From positions 75,000 to 101,225 of the forward strand of contig DGTK01000002.1 of the NCBI GenBank assembly GCA_002393735.1: DNA of 26,226 nucleotides. The letters run 5' to 3'. Below the pieces are notes generated by a model. The model saw only the letters and a list, made by a program, of their open reading frames with translations, ran no database searches and was not told the DNA's origin. Positions 19,601 through 26,207 of the stretch are shown piece by piece. The stretch comes from Lachnospiraceae bacterium UBA4338 (GTDB taxonomy: Bacteria; Bacillota; Clostridia; Lachnospirales; Lachnospiraceae). A program made the position numbers and the translations under genes. Every line of letters starts with the position of its first letter. The stretch's first letter is position 1.

Positions 19601-20872
19601 AGTAAACCAATCTTGACCGCCCTCTTTATAAGTAATCCAAATTGATACCTTTGTAGAAAAATATTCAGATATTCTAATAAACCAATCATTGCCTCTTTGC
19701 TCAATTATAACTTTATCTTTATTATTATTACCTGGGTCCTCCTTTACCACAACTGATTGAACTGTTCTCCCGGTATTATCAGGGAAAAATCTGGCAATAA
19801 GAGTAGCTACTGATACTTCAGATTCAGCAGCTGCTTTGTATAATTTGGTACGACTAGGAGTAAATATCAATTCATAATACGAAAATCCTTCCGTCTCAGC
19901 CACAACAACAGGTGTTTCAGTATCTGTAATAACCTCTGCATCAAGTTTATCTACATTCATATCATCATCAATATGATAAACTTCAGTTGTAAGTTCTTCA
20001 TTATCTGCTTCTTCAACTGCAAAATATACATATACTTTACCCTTACTTGTATCAGGCTGAATCTCATTACCATCAGCATCTAAAACTTTTATATCAAAGG
20101 TATAAGATGTAACAACATTACTATCTTCTTCAATGTGTTCTTCTACTGCTGAATCTATTGATTCCTTTTCTGATGGATCAACGGCGCGAACAAAAAGACT
20201 TGCTCCTTCAGGAAACACGCCAGGGTCTGCAGATACAGATACTGCAATGCCATCTACAACCTGTACTTCGTAGAATGGTTCTTCACTTATTTCTTCATCA
20301 GTTTCTTCTTCTTCTAATGCTTCAATATCAGAATCATCAACAACTATCTCTTCTGCAACTACAGTTTCAGCGCCTGCATTAGGTGTGAGTTCCGGAAGTT
20401 CCTCAGCTGCCTCCTCAGAATCTGTCTCTTTGGAACCTGCATCTTCAGAAGTCTCCTCTGCCGACACTTCATCTGTTGTCTCCGAAACCTCTTCAGCATT
20501 TTCTTCTATAACTTCTTCAGTTACTGCTTCTGAGAGCGCCTCATCAGTCACGCCTAAAGTTTCTTCAGTAACTTCCTCACCAGAATTATCTCCTGAAAGT
20601 TCATCAACTAACCCCCCATTTTCAATAGTATCAGTCTCCGAAGCCTCTTCCTGAATCTCAGCCTGAGCATCAACCTGAGTCTCATCCACATTTTCTTCAG
20701 GAACTATCTCAGCCTCAGCCTGGGCATTCTGGTTCATATCAGTCTCAGCAAAGGTTTTAAGCGGAGCACTGACAGTTCCGGATAATAAAAGAACAGACAA
20801 AGCAAAGGCAATAACTCTCATACCCTGATGTCCGTTCTTCATAAGGATTCTTTTAATATTTTCCATAACCAC
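13643..20872 (-). CDS. Giant secreted surface protein with InlB-like repeats, MBG-like domain, beta-helix and Asn/Gly solenoid repeats
   Basis: A predicted adhesin or matrix protein of 2409 residues. Order: signal peptide 1-42, cut probably after TFA; a very acidic Glu/Thr/Ser stretch 43-200; a beta-rich domain 200-340; an unassigned region 341-550. Three InlB/Listeria-Bacteroides-type repeats follow (553-594, 632-672, 711-750), each ending LYAxW. Then come Ig-like modules around 758-840 and 940-1015 with an MBG-type domain (842-920) between them, a right-handed beta-helix-like region (about 1016-1400) and an Asn/Gly/Asp repeat solenoid (about 1540-1990). A Gly/Ser/Asn/acidic linker (2100-2190), a C-terminal beta domain (2195-2375), a membrane helix (2381-2403) and a short basic tail complete it. 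No LPxTG motif precedes the helix, so anchoring is probably by the helix itself. The first in-frame start is GTG at 20872; ATG at 20866 is the alternative. Transcribed alone. Confidence 0.93.
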   Translation of the reverse strand: MVMENIKRILMKNGHQGMRVIAFALSVLLLSGTVSAPLKTFAETDMNQNAQAEAEIVPEENVDETQVDAQAEIQEEASETDTIENGGLVDELSGDNSGEEVTEETLGVTDEALSEAVTEEVIEENAEEVSETTDEVSAEETSEDAGSKETDSEEAAEELPELTPNAGAETVVAEEIVVDDSDIEALEEEETDEEISEEPFYEVQVVDGIAVSVSADPGVFPEGASLFVRAVDPSEKESIDSAVEEHIEEDSNVVTSYTFDIKVLDADGNEIQPDTSKGKVYVYFAVEEADNEELTTEVYHIDDDMNVDKLDAEVITDTETPVVVAETEGFSYYELIFTPSRTKLYKAAAESEVSVATLIARFFPDNTGRTVQSVVVKEDPGNNNKDKVIIEQRGNDWFIRISEYFSTKVSIWITYKEGGQDWFTLICFTPTDTFEVASLVDGMILYPENKLYVSNHSGYQLLEAYNDTQIGVVPEGKSSAKTVEEILSNYSGEFFGGKLVVLDTDSNAVKLGVGKLPLVITFDQQEGTGGPDSADAYFNKPLPEISSKPTKTGYTFLGYFDDPTNGKIYYDANGNRDNRHWDKTADGTLYAHWQVAESTVTLNQNGGSGGTSSVTAKYGQNMPSATMPTREGYTFQGYYDASSGGTQYYTETGASKRTWNKTGPQTLYARWTANSYTVTLDRNGGTGGSGSVSATYGRNMPTPIVLPTCEGYVFQGYYDAQTGGTQYYNANGTSARTWNKTEDTTLYARWKEKAAVTTDPTANLNLVYNGSSQALVTTGVTNHESNGTKMQYQLDGGAWGDAVPAPTNAGTYSVKYKAVATSDEYANGDESANAIVVTIANKPVTVTPKPNQSKEFGDNDPAFTYEATGLCEGDSISTAFTGALSRVTGENVGTYAITQGNLSSANYAITFTSDVLFTIVPKTAPAATAQALDEALKPTGPNLAYTGANQRLLSAPANSPAGYTVMYSTNGTDWSDQIPEASADGNYTVYVKYDNDDNHAPISGVITYYPSITVAATIGNQKYGTIEEAVTAWNTSGGTLVLQSDATLTNSINLDTNSEKTLDLNGHDLTKPNGGTAINVTNGSLTIRDSSTDGNGQIVSNGPAIYAETNVTVVKGKIISTNNTAILLTANSNLVVNDGIISGKIDGIYGTSNANITILDGDVCGNSGAGIEVNGNATTVDVQGGAITSVSGCGIDASGDSIVTVSDGTVCSNSGIGIKISETADATITGGDISSTSNVGIMINGSGENALATLTVSGGNISSEGSDGISAGEHSIVTISSGKVISTDGDAIKASSSADVNISGGEITSTNGDGIKALGSADVNVTGGEITSTNGDGIDASGNADVNVSAGVISAENGYGINSASSTPVEISGTADVGATGFYLADGSTIDLTYGITENTPIKVETENADAPITSGGNYSSNMAGYKEVLSAFDLVNENNDRELTINENGDVETVTATPYGDLSVKIVVNGEEREIPLTPANIQFLLPGLTANDVQYVEATAATDTEPAKTATLVIKKDFEIPSGTTLVIPAGMEVTIGEDVTLNNNGSILNNGILINDGTIQGSGSITNDGAGGDDGLLCNSGTITGNVSITNTNLGGIENEGEISIPEIINNGEDSGIINREKGSITSDITGDGIIINIGIITGDLTVLDNGNLDNLGKINGDISSDGKIINTGTINGDVTSSGTVYNTGELTGDVSNLEEGIIVNYNGASISGNVNNEGEFHNKGDISGDIVNNGDFENNATYDEEDESKNKIGTISGNITNNGSFLNEGEMSGDVYNSGDLVNDGEMTGDILNDGTFDNNGTLSGGISNSGELINDGNITGDNNISNSGNMINNGTIDTTGIITNHPDAVLDNGEGADISSDIDNHGTFNNDGTASGDIVNSGKVNNTGDISGDIVNHSEGELNNAGTVSGNIDNLGVVNNDEEGVISGAIKNENGASVNNNAGATISGDINNEGGTVKNDSEGTISGSIDNEGYLINKGGKVTGDVTTGNDGITITVPKDSKSDVSISEDGKITIPAGSTITTVDEKGKTNTITIPKDASGSDVTYTFDESDLNKISQAKDGTTELPAGTVITRDGEETVLEFGGVIDSKGQVTPNADPNAPQSSGDGSGASGSSDGSNAAGNAANTADTGKKPGTNSTGNGKKPANTTETDDKENQNDDDKELADDEEADEEEEDTETTEGLTDEITSGSAREDKYGSGNVRIEVESVNEDGSVSTLTGTLHGSTESILKACLTKEELERVKAGESVVVKLVVMPLEDKVPDSDKKEIEASLGNAANAPLAIGKFIDLTVMKKIGDGDWEKVTDLNEELEITIEIDKELQADGRVFYVLRYHDGEVTTLEDQDNNPETITIKTRLFSTYAIAFIAESNAVKHGFPWWILILLLILVIIASAVTGTIIYIKNRK
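14903..16255 (-). repeat. Asn/Gly/Asp solenoid repeat region of the giant surface gene
   Basis: Residues about 1540-1990 are built of degenerate units around NxGxIxGDIxNxGxxxNxG, with a typical spacing near 18 residues. Clear examples are SGDIVNSGKVNNTGDISGDI (1879-1898) and MSGDVYNSGDLVNDGEMTGD (1775-1794). The DNA is correspondingly repetitive, with recurrent ATTATT, TCACCG/TCGCCG and CCTGATAT-like words on the plus strand. Regular Asn/Gly ladders of this kind are expected to form a long beta-solenoid stalk. The count of strict units cannot be settled by eye. Confidence 0.8.
16820..17026 (-). repeat. Three 69-nt tandem repeats inside the beta-helix region
   Basis: Residues 1283-1305, 1306-1328 and 1329-1351 are 23-residue units of the form (E/K)(I/V)xSTxGDxIxAxxxADVNxSxG. 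The second and third units are close at DNA level: a block of over 30 bases beginning CCATCTCCATTAGTTGATG recurs exactly at a 69-base distance (16863 and 16932). The higher DNA identity here than in the rest of the region suggests recent duplication. Confidence 0.85.
18623..19216 (-). repeat. Three InlB-like (Listeria-Bacteroides) repeats in the giant surface gene
   Basis: The units at residues 553-594, 632-672 and 711-750 share GYxFxGYxD, a YY pair, an aromatic W(N/D)KT and LYAxW, with a 79-residue period. Units 2 and 3 are the most alike. The linkers between them (TVTLxxNGGxGG) are also conserved, so whole 79-residue blocks were duplicated. Confidence 0.85.
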
Positions 20873-20877
20873 ACCAT
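20839..20877 (-). other. Possible overlapping mini-ORF at the start of the giant surface gene
   Basis: An ATG at 20877, five bases after AGAAAGG (20889-20883), opens a 12-codon frame (MVWLWKILKESL, stop TGA at 20841-20839). It is out of frame with the giant gene and spans both of that gene's candidate starts (GTG 20872, ATG 20866). Its ATG has the better spacing to the ribosome binding site. The giant gene's GTG is ten bases from the same site and its ATG sixteen. It could tune translation, or it could be chance. Confidence 0.4.
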
Positions 20878-21097
20878 TAATACCTTTCTAAAATACTCAA
20901 CAATTCTAAAGGTGTACTTTTATAAATGCTCTAATTCTCGCAAAAGTGTGTAATAACACATTATGTATTATAACTTAAACCTACCAAAAAAGCCACAGTT
21001 TTGCACGAACAAGGCATATTTTTGCCTTTTTAAGGCATTTTTTTCAGATTTTTCTGAAAACACAGGCTTTTGCAAGGTTTTTGCATACATATACGCG
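20878..21097. other. AT-rich intergenic stretch between purL and the giant surface gene
   Basis: No gene is seen here. It holds a ribosome binding site near 20883-20889, a 5-bp inverted repeat TGTGT-AATA-ACACA (20947-20960, possible operator), and a minus-strand TATAAT (20972-20967) that could be a -10 box, though I see no good -35 at the right distance. At 21011-21044 three mutually complementary blocks lie in series: AAGGCA (21011-21016), TGCCTT (21023-21028) and AAGGCA (21032-21037), followed on the plus strand by seven T residues. A short CAGA/TCTG hairpin follows (21045-21056). Confidence 0.5.
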
Positions 21098-21132
21098 AAA
21101 AAAGCGACATGTAATCAAACACATGTCGCTTT
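21098..21132 (-). terminator. Rho-independent terminator of purL
   Basis: AAAGCGACATGT (21101-21112) pairs perfectly with ACATGTCGCTTT (21121-21132) over an eight-base loop. Read leftward from purL the stem is followed by a run of T residues. It starts about 50 bases after the purL stop. Confidence 0.9.
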
Positions 21133-21183
21133 ATTATTATTTCTCTTAATGACCACCCTATCGGTCTTCGTCAATGATTATTC

Positions 21184-24100
21184 TTACTTAAAGTACTTAA
21201 CACCAGATTCAAATATCTTCAAATCCTGCTCACCATAGATATTGATAGCTACTCCATCACCACGACGCTCTGCATGAGCCATCTTACCAAATACCCTGCC
21301 ATCAGGTGATGTAATACCTTCAATTGATGCATAAGAACCATTGATGTTCCACTCTTCATCCATTGATACATTACCTTCAAAGTCTGAATACTGCGTAGCA
21401 ACCTGACCGTTCTTGAAGAGTTTCTCAATTGTTTCCTTTGGTGCTACGAATCTGCCTTCACCATGAGATGCAGGTGATGTATATACCTTACCAACCTCAG
21501 CACCCTGAAGCCATGGAGACTTGTTGGATACTACCTTGGTATAAGCCATCTTTGAGATGTGTCTGTTGATTGTGTTAAATGTAAGTGTAGGTGAATCTTC
21601 TTTCTGTCCTACTATCTCACCCCAAGGAACAAGACCTAACTTAATGAGAGCCTGGAAACCATTACAGATACCGAGTGCAAGACCGTCTCTGTTATTAAGG
21701 AGATCCATAACAGCCTCTTTAATGATTTCATTCTGGAATGCTGTTGCAAAGAACTTGGCACTGCCATCCGGTTCATCACCGGCTGAGAATCCACCAGGGA
21801 ACATGATAATCTGTGCATTCTTAATAGCCTTGGCATATGCATTGATTGAATCCTTAATGTCCTCTTCAGACAAATTCTTAAATACGATTGTTTCTACCTC
21901 AGCACCTGCTCTTGTGAATGCATTACCTGAATCATATTCACAGTTGGTACCAGGGAATACAGGAATAAATACTCTTGGCTTAGCCACTTTATTCTTGCAT
22001 ACATAGATTTCTTTAGCTTCATATAAAGGCTCATCAATCTTTGTATAGTCTTCTGTAACTCTTGATGGGAATATTTTGTCAAGTTTTTCTACATATGCTT
22101 TTCTTACATCATCACTTGATACAGTAACATCACCAATTACCACATCTTTATCTGTAACTTCACCAATAAGTTCTGCACCTGCATTTTTGGCTACAACCAC
22201 ATTTTCTGATTTTACTTCTAAGATGATGCTACCAATTTCATTGGCAAATAACGCCTTAGCATCAATGCCTGCTTCTGTCTTAAATCCAAGTCCGTTGCCC
22301 ATTGCCATCTTGGCAAGTGCCGGAACAATACCATATGAATCAACTACGTAAGCACTTAATACTTTGCCATCTTTCATAAGTGATGAAACATTATCATACA
22401 TCTTCTTAAGTGCTTCATAATCAGGCATTAAATTCTTATCTCTTGCTACTTTGAAGATAACAAGTTTATTACCTGCTGCCTTAAGTTCATCTGTTATTAC
22501 ATCTGAAACTTTAGCCACATCTACAGCAAATGAGCAAAGTGTTGGAGGTACATCAATATCCTGGAATGTACCACTCATGGAATCCTTACCACCGATTGAT
22601 GGAAGTTTAAATGCCATCTGTGCTGAATATGCGCCAAGAAGAGCTGCAAAAGGCTGGCTCCATCTTGTTGCCTCTTCTGTCATTCTTCTAAAATATTCCT
22701 GGAATGTAAATCTGATCTTCTTATAATCACCACCTGCTGCCACGATTTTGGACATTGATTCAATAACAGCATAAGCAGCGCCATGATATGGGCTCCATGA
22801 TGAAATATATGGATCGAAGCCGTAACTCATCATTGTAATTGCATCAGAAGTACCTTTTTGTACAGGAACCTTGGCAATCATGGTCTGAATAGGTGTCATC
22901 TGATATTTACCACCATAAGGCATTACTACTGTGCCTGCACCGATGGATGAGTCAAACATTTCCACAAGACCTTTTTGTGAACATGTATTAAGGTCGGATA
23001 CTGATTCAATAACTGCCTTCTTGATATCACCAGCATCAAGAGCCGAAGCAACTTCCGGTGTAGCAAACTCATTAAGGTAACTATCCTTTGATGGCATCTC
23101 AAGTCTTACATCAGTCTCCTGATGAGCACCATTGGTATCAAGGAAACTTCTTGCAATATTAACGATTTCCTTACCACGCCATACAAGTACAAGTCTTGGA
23201 TCTTCAGTTACTTCAGCAACCTTAACTGCCTCTAAGTTTTCTTCAGCAGCATATCCTAAGAATTCATCTACATCCTTAGGATCAAGCACAACTGCCATTC
23301 TCTCCTGAGATTCGGAAATTGATAATTCTGTTCCATCAAGACCTTCATACTTTTTAGGAACAAGGTCAAGGTTAACTCTAAGGCCTGCTGCCAGTTCACC
23401 GATTGCAACGGATACACCGCCGGCACCAAAGTCGTTACATTTCTTTATTAACTTACTAACTTCTTCTCTTCTGAATAATCTTTGAATCTTACGCTCTGTA
23501 GGAGGATTACCCTTTTGAACCTCAGCACCGCAGGTTTCAATTGAAGATACTGTATGAACCTTTGAAGAACCGGTTGCACCGCCGCAGCCGTCTCTACCTG
23601 TACGTCCACCAAGAAGTACGATTACATCACCCGGATCAGATGTCTCTCTGATTACTGCTCTGCGAGGAGCCGCGCCCATAACAGCACCGATTTCCATTCT
23701 CTTAGCCACATAATCAGGATGATAGATTTCTCTTACGAGACCTGTTGCAAGACCAATCTGGTTACCATATGATGAATAACCTGCTGCAGCGCCTCTGACA
23801 AGTCTCTTTTGTGATAACTTACCTTCTAAAGTCTTGTCTGCAGGAACTGTAGGATCTGCAGCACCAGTAACTCTCATTGCCTGATATACATAGGTTCTTC
23901 CTGAAAGTGGATCTCTGATAGCACCGCCAAGACATGTAGCCGCGCCACCGAAAGGCTCAATCTCTGTAGGATGGTTATGTGTCTCATTCTTAAAGTTGAT
24001 TAACCACTCTTCAGTAACTGTCTTACCGTCTTCATATTTAACATCGATAGGAACAACTATGGAGCAGGCATTGATTTCGTCAGACTTCTCCATATCCTCC

Positions 24101-24978
24101 AAAAGTCCGTCCTTCTTAATCTTCTTCATTGCCATTAAAGCAATATCCATAAGACAAACATGCTTTGAATCTATCTTCTCACCATAAACATCTTCTCTTG
24201 TCTTAAGATAATCTTCATATGTCTCCTCGAAAAGATCATGATATAAACCTTCATCGATGGTAATATTCTTAAGTTCTGTAGAGAATGTGGTATGACGGCA
24301 GTGGTCAGACCAGTATGTATCTAATACCTTGATTTCCGTAAAGGATGGATCTCTGTGTTCATTTTTGGAATAATGCTCTCTTATAAATAAGAAATCCTTA
24401 TATGTCATGGCAAGTCCCATGCTGTCATACAATGCTCTAAAATCCGCCTCCGGCATACTATTAAACCCATCAAGGATCTTAACATCTTTAGGTACATCGA
24501 ACTTGGTAATAAGTGTGTCAGGTTTCTTGGTTCCTGATTCTCTGGAATCAACAGGGTTAATGCAGTAAGCCTTAATCTTGTCAAATTCTTCATCAGTAAT
24601 CTCACCGATTATCATATATGTAACTGCAGTCTTAATTACAGGCTTTGCTGATGGGCTTAAGAACTGTACACACTGAACAGCACTGTCGGCTCTCTGGTCA
24701 TACTGTCCCGGCAGATATTCTACTGAGAACAGTCTGGCATTGGCAGGTACATCCAGTGTTTCTTTATATAAATCATCAACAGGAGGTTCTGAGAAAACCT
24801 TACATAAACTTTCCTCAAAAACATCCTCGGCAAGATTCTCAACATCATATCTGATGAAAACTCTTACCTTCTCAACATTCTTAAGACCCAAATAACTTCT
24901 TAAGTCTCTTAAGACTTCTTTGGCCTTAACTGCATAATCTTCTTTTTTCTCAACATAGATACGTTTTACGTTTCCCAT
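21184..24978 (-). CDS. purL: Phosphoribosylformylglycinamidine synthase, single-chain form
   Basis: Catalyses the fourth step of de novo purine synthesis, converting FGAR, glutamine and ATP to FGAM. This is the long form in which the synthase and glutaminase are fused, unlike the PurL-PurQ-PurS set of Bacillus. The 1264 residues show the HxDPSF linker region (EHRDPSF), SDHCRHTTF, the NETHNHPTEIEPFGGAATC core, GATGSS, and a C-terminal class I glutaminase. Its nucleophile is Cys1105 in LGICNGFQ, and His1235 and Glu1237 are in MAHAE. I start at the ATG at 24978 because AAAGGAG (24991-24985) lies just before it; the longer frame from 25002 would add eight residues with no ribosome binding site. 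It appears monocistronic: it has its own promoter at 25012-25040 and a terminator at 21098-21132. No purine riboswitch fits in its roughly 25-base leader. Confidence 0.97.
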   Translation of the reverse strand: MGNVKRIYVEKKEDYAVKAKEVLRDLRSYLGLKNVEKVRVFIRYDVENLAEDVFEESLCKVFSEPPVDDLYKETLDVPANARLFSVEYLPGQYDQRADSAVQCVQFLSPSAKPVIKTAVTYMIIGEITDEEFDKIKAYCINPVDSRESGTKKPDTLITKFDVPKDVKILDGFNSMPEADFRALYDSMGLAMTYKDFLFIREHYSKNEHRDPSFTEIKVLDTYWSDHCRHTTFSTELKNITIDEGLYHDLFEETYEDYLKTREDVYGEKIDSKHVCLMDIALMAMKKIKKDGLLEDMEKSDEINACSIVVPIDVKYEDGKTVTEEWLINFKNETHNHPTEIEPFGGAATCLGGAIRDPLSGRTYVYQAMRVTGAADPTVPADKTLEGKLSQKRLVRGAAAGYSSYGNQIGLATGLVREIYHPDYVAKRMEIGAVMGAAPRRAVIRETSDPGDVIVLLGGRTGRDGCGGATGSSKVHTVSSIETCGAEVQKGNPPTERKIQRLFRREEVSKLIKKCNDFGAGGVSVAIGELAAGLRVNLDLVPKKYEGLDGTELSISESQERMAVVLDPKDVDEFLGYAAEENLEAVKVAEVTEDPRLVLVWRGKEIVNIARSFLDTNGAHQETDVRLEMPSKDSYLNEFATPEVASALDAGDIKKAVIESVSDLNTCSQKGLVEMFDSSIGAGTVVMPYGGKYQMTPIQTMIAKVPVQKGTSDAITMMSYGFDPYISSWSPYHGAAYAVIESMSKIVAAGGDYKKIRFTFQEYFRRMTEEATRWSQPFAALLGAYSAQMAFKLPSIGGKDSMSGTFQDIDVPPTLCSFAVDVAKVSDVITDELKAAGNKLVIFKVARDKNLMPDYEALKKMYDNVSSLMKDGKVLSAYVVDSYGIVPALAKMAMGNGLGFKTEAGIDAKALFANEIGSIILEVKSENVVVAKNAGAELIGEVTDKDVVIGDVTVSSDDVRKAYVEKLDKIFPSRVTEDYTKIDEPLYEAKEIYVCKNKVAKPRVFIPVFPGTNCEYDSGNAFTRAGAEVETIVFKNLSEEDIKDSINAYAKAIKNAQIIMFPGGFSAGDEPDGSAKFFATAFQNEIIKEAVMDLLNNRDGLALGICNGFQALIKLGLVPWGEIVGQKEDSPTLTFNTINRHISKMAYTKVVSNKSPWLQGAEVGKVYTSPASHGEGRFVAPKETIEKLFKNGQVATQYSDFEGNVSMDEEWNINGSYASIEGITSPDGRVFGKMAHAERRGDGVAINIYGEQDLKIFESGVKYFK

Positions 24979-24984
24979 GACAGG

Positions 24985-24991
24985 CTCCTTT
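24985..24991 (-). promoter_or_regulatory. purL ribosome binding site
   Basis: On the minus strand AAAGGAG ends six bases before the ATG at 24978. The upstream in-frame ATG at 25002 lies on the other side of this site, so the site decides the start. Confidence 0.85.
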
Positions 24992-25011
24992 ACTTTTAAC
25001 ATACTGCACTA

Positions 25012-25040
25012 ATTATAACTTTTATTTATTATCTTTTCAA
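25012..25040 (-). promoter_or_regulatory. purL promoter
   Basis: On the minus strand TTGAAA (25040-25035) and TATAAT (25017-25012) are 17 bases apart, close to the housekeeping consensus. The predicted transcript starts near 25005. The -35 hexamer coincides with that of the plus-strand promoter. Confidence 0.75.
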
Positions 25041-25063
25041 TGATGAAATAAGTGTGTTATAAT
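25035..25063 (+). promoter_or_regulatory. Possible promoter of the NYN-LOTUS gene
   Basis: TATAAT (25058-25063) lies 17 bases after TTTCAA (25035-25040). The -10 is perfect but the -35 matches in only about three positions. Its -35 occupies the same six base pairs as the purL -35. The leader would be about 60 bases long and contains AAGGCCTT and the ribosome binding site AAGGAG (25119-25124). Confidence 0.5.
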
Positions 25064-25131
25064 TTATAAGAATGGTGCCAAGGCCTTATTTTTAAAGGTT
25101 TTGACGATATATCTTCATAAGGAGAAACAAA

Positions 25132-26178
25132 ATGGAAGAAAAAAAGTTTGCCCTGCTCATTGATGCAGACAATATCTCAGCTAAATATACCAAAACAATA
25201 CTCGAAGAGCTTACCAAATATGGTAAAGTCACATATAAAAGAGTTTATGGCGATATGACCAAGCCAACCAACAAGGGGTGGAAAGAAGCCATTTTGGAGA
25301 ATTCAATCAATCCAATGCAGCAGTATAATTATACTCAGGGCAAGAACTCCACCGATTCCGCCATGATAATCGATGCTATGGATATACTTTATTCTGGCTC
25401 GGTGGACGGCTTTTGTCTGGCAACCAGCGACAGTGATTTTACAAGACTTGCAAGCAGATTGAGGGAATCAGGTATGATGGTAATCGGAATGGGCGAAAGA
25501 AAGACACCGGAGCCATTTAGAATCTCATGCGAAAGATTCTTTTTCCTTGATATCTTATCAGATGATTCAATCAATGACGGCTCGGATAAGAATGAGAGTG
25601 CGGAAGGCGTTACTCCTCTTCCTGTTATCGAGTCATACGTTAAGCGTATCATTATCGAGAACGGCAACGAGTCCAACTCCATGGATATCGGCGAACTTGG
25701 TTCAAAGCTTACCAAGTTAGACCCTGCATTTGATACAAGAAACTATGGATATACCAAGTTTTCCAAGTTCCTGCAGCAGTTTAAGTCCATCAATCTGGTT
25801 AATAAGGATAATGCGGTTACTGCTTATCTTACGGATAACGGAATATCAACTGACCTTGTGGAGAAAGAAATTCTTACCATTCTCTCTACTGCAGACAAAT
25901 ATACAATGAATACAGGTCTTCTTAATCAGAAGCTCCTGGCTATGGACCCGACATTTGATGTAACCAATTATGGCTACAACAAGTTTTCCAAGCTGCTTTC
26001 TGATTTCGATACCCTCTCTGTCAGCCCATTTGGACGTACCGTAACAGTTGTGGATGAGAAGGCAATGAAGGCTGTGATTGAAGCCAAGAAGCCTACTGTT
26101 AATGGCAGAAAGATTGCTTCAAGAAACAACACCAACACCTCTCCAAAGAGAATAAGGCAGTCATCCAAAAAGGCGTAA
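25132..26178 (+). CDS. NYN-domain (PIN-like) ribonuclease candidate with two LOTUS/OST-HTH-like domains
   Basis: A 348-residue cytoplasmic protein. The N-terminal NYN domain (about 5-142) shows the expected acidic residues of a PIN-like nuclease site: Asp11 and Asp13 in LIDADNIS, Asp75 in KNSTDSAM, Asp81, and Asp100/Asp102 in ATSDSDFTRL. Two related segments follow, 166-235 and 240-308, each with a helical start and a (D/V)xxNYGYxKFSKxL core. This is the pattern of OST-HTH/LOTUS RNA-binding domains. A lysine/arginine-rich tail (318-348) ends the protein. The family arrangement (NYN plus C-terminal LOTUS) is known in bacteria, but substrates are largely unknown. AAGGAG lies seven bases before the ATG at 25132. 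It is divergent from purL and no downstream partner is visible in the window. Confidence 0.92.
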   Translation: MEEKKFALLIDADNISAKYTKTILEELTKYGKVTYKRVYGDMTKPTNKGWKEAILENSINPMQQYNYTQGKNSTDSAMIIDAMDILYSGSVDGFCLATSDSDFTRLASRLRESGMMVIGMGERKTPEPFRISCERFFFLDILSDDSINDGSDKNESAEGVTPLPVIESYVKRIIIENGNESNSMDIGELGSKLTKLDPAFDTRNYGYTKFSKFLQQFKSINLVNKDNAVTAYLTDNGISTDLVEKEILTILSTADKYTMNTGLLNQKLLAMDPTFDVTNYGYNKFSKLLSDFDTLSVSPFGRTVTVVDEKAMKAVIEAKKPTVNGRKIASRNNTNTSPKRIRQSSKKA

Positions 26179-26207
26179 CCAAAATAGCCACCAGGTTTAA
26201 CTGAAGT

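Noticed and set aside
20878..21000. c-di-GMP riboswitch in the leader of the giant surface gene
   Set aside because: It would fit a surface adhesin, but I could not find the conserved core or a matching two-helix fold in this AT-rich stretch.
24979..25131. Purine riboswitch upstream of purL
   Set aside because: The predicted leader is only about 25 bases long and no aptamer-like pairing was seen.
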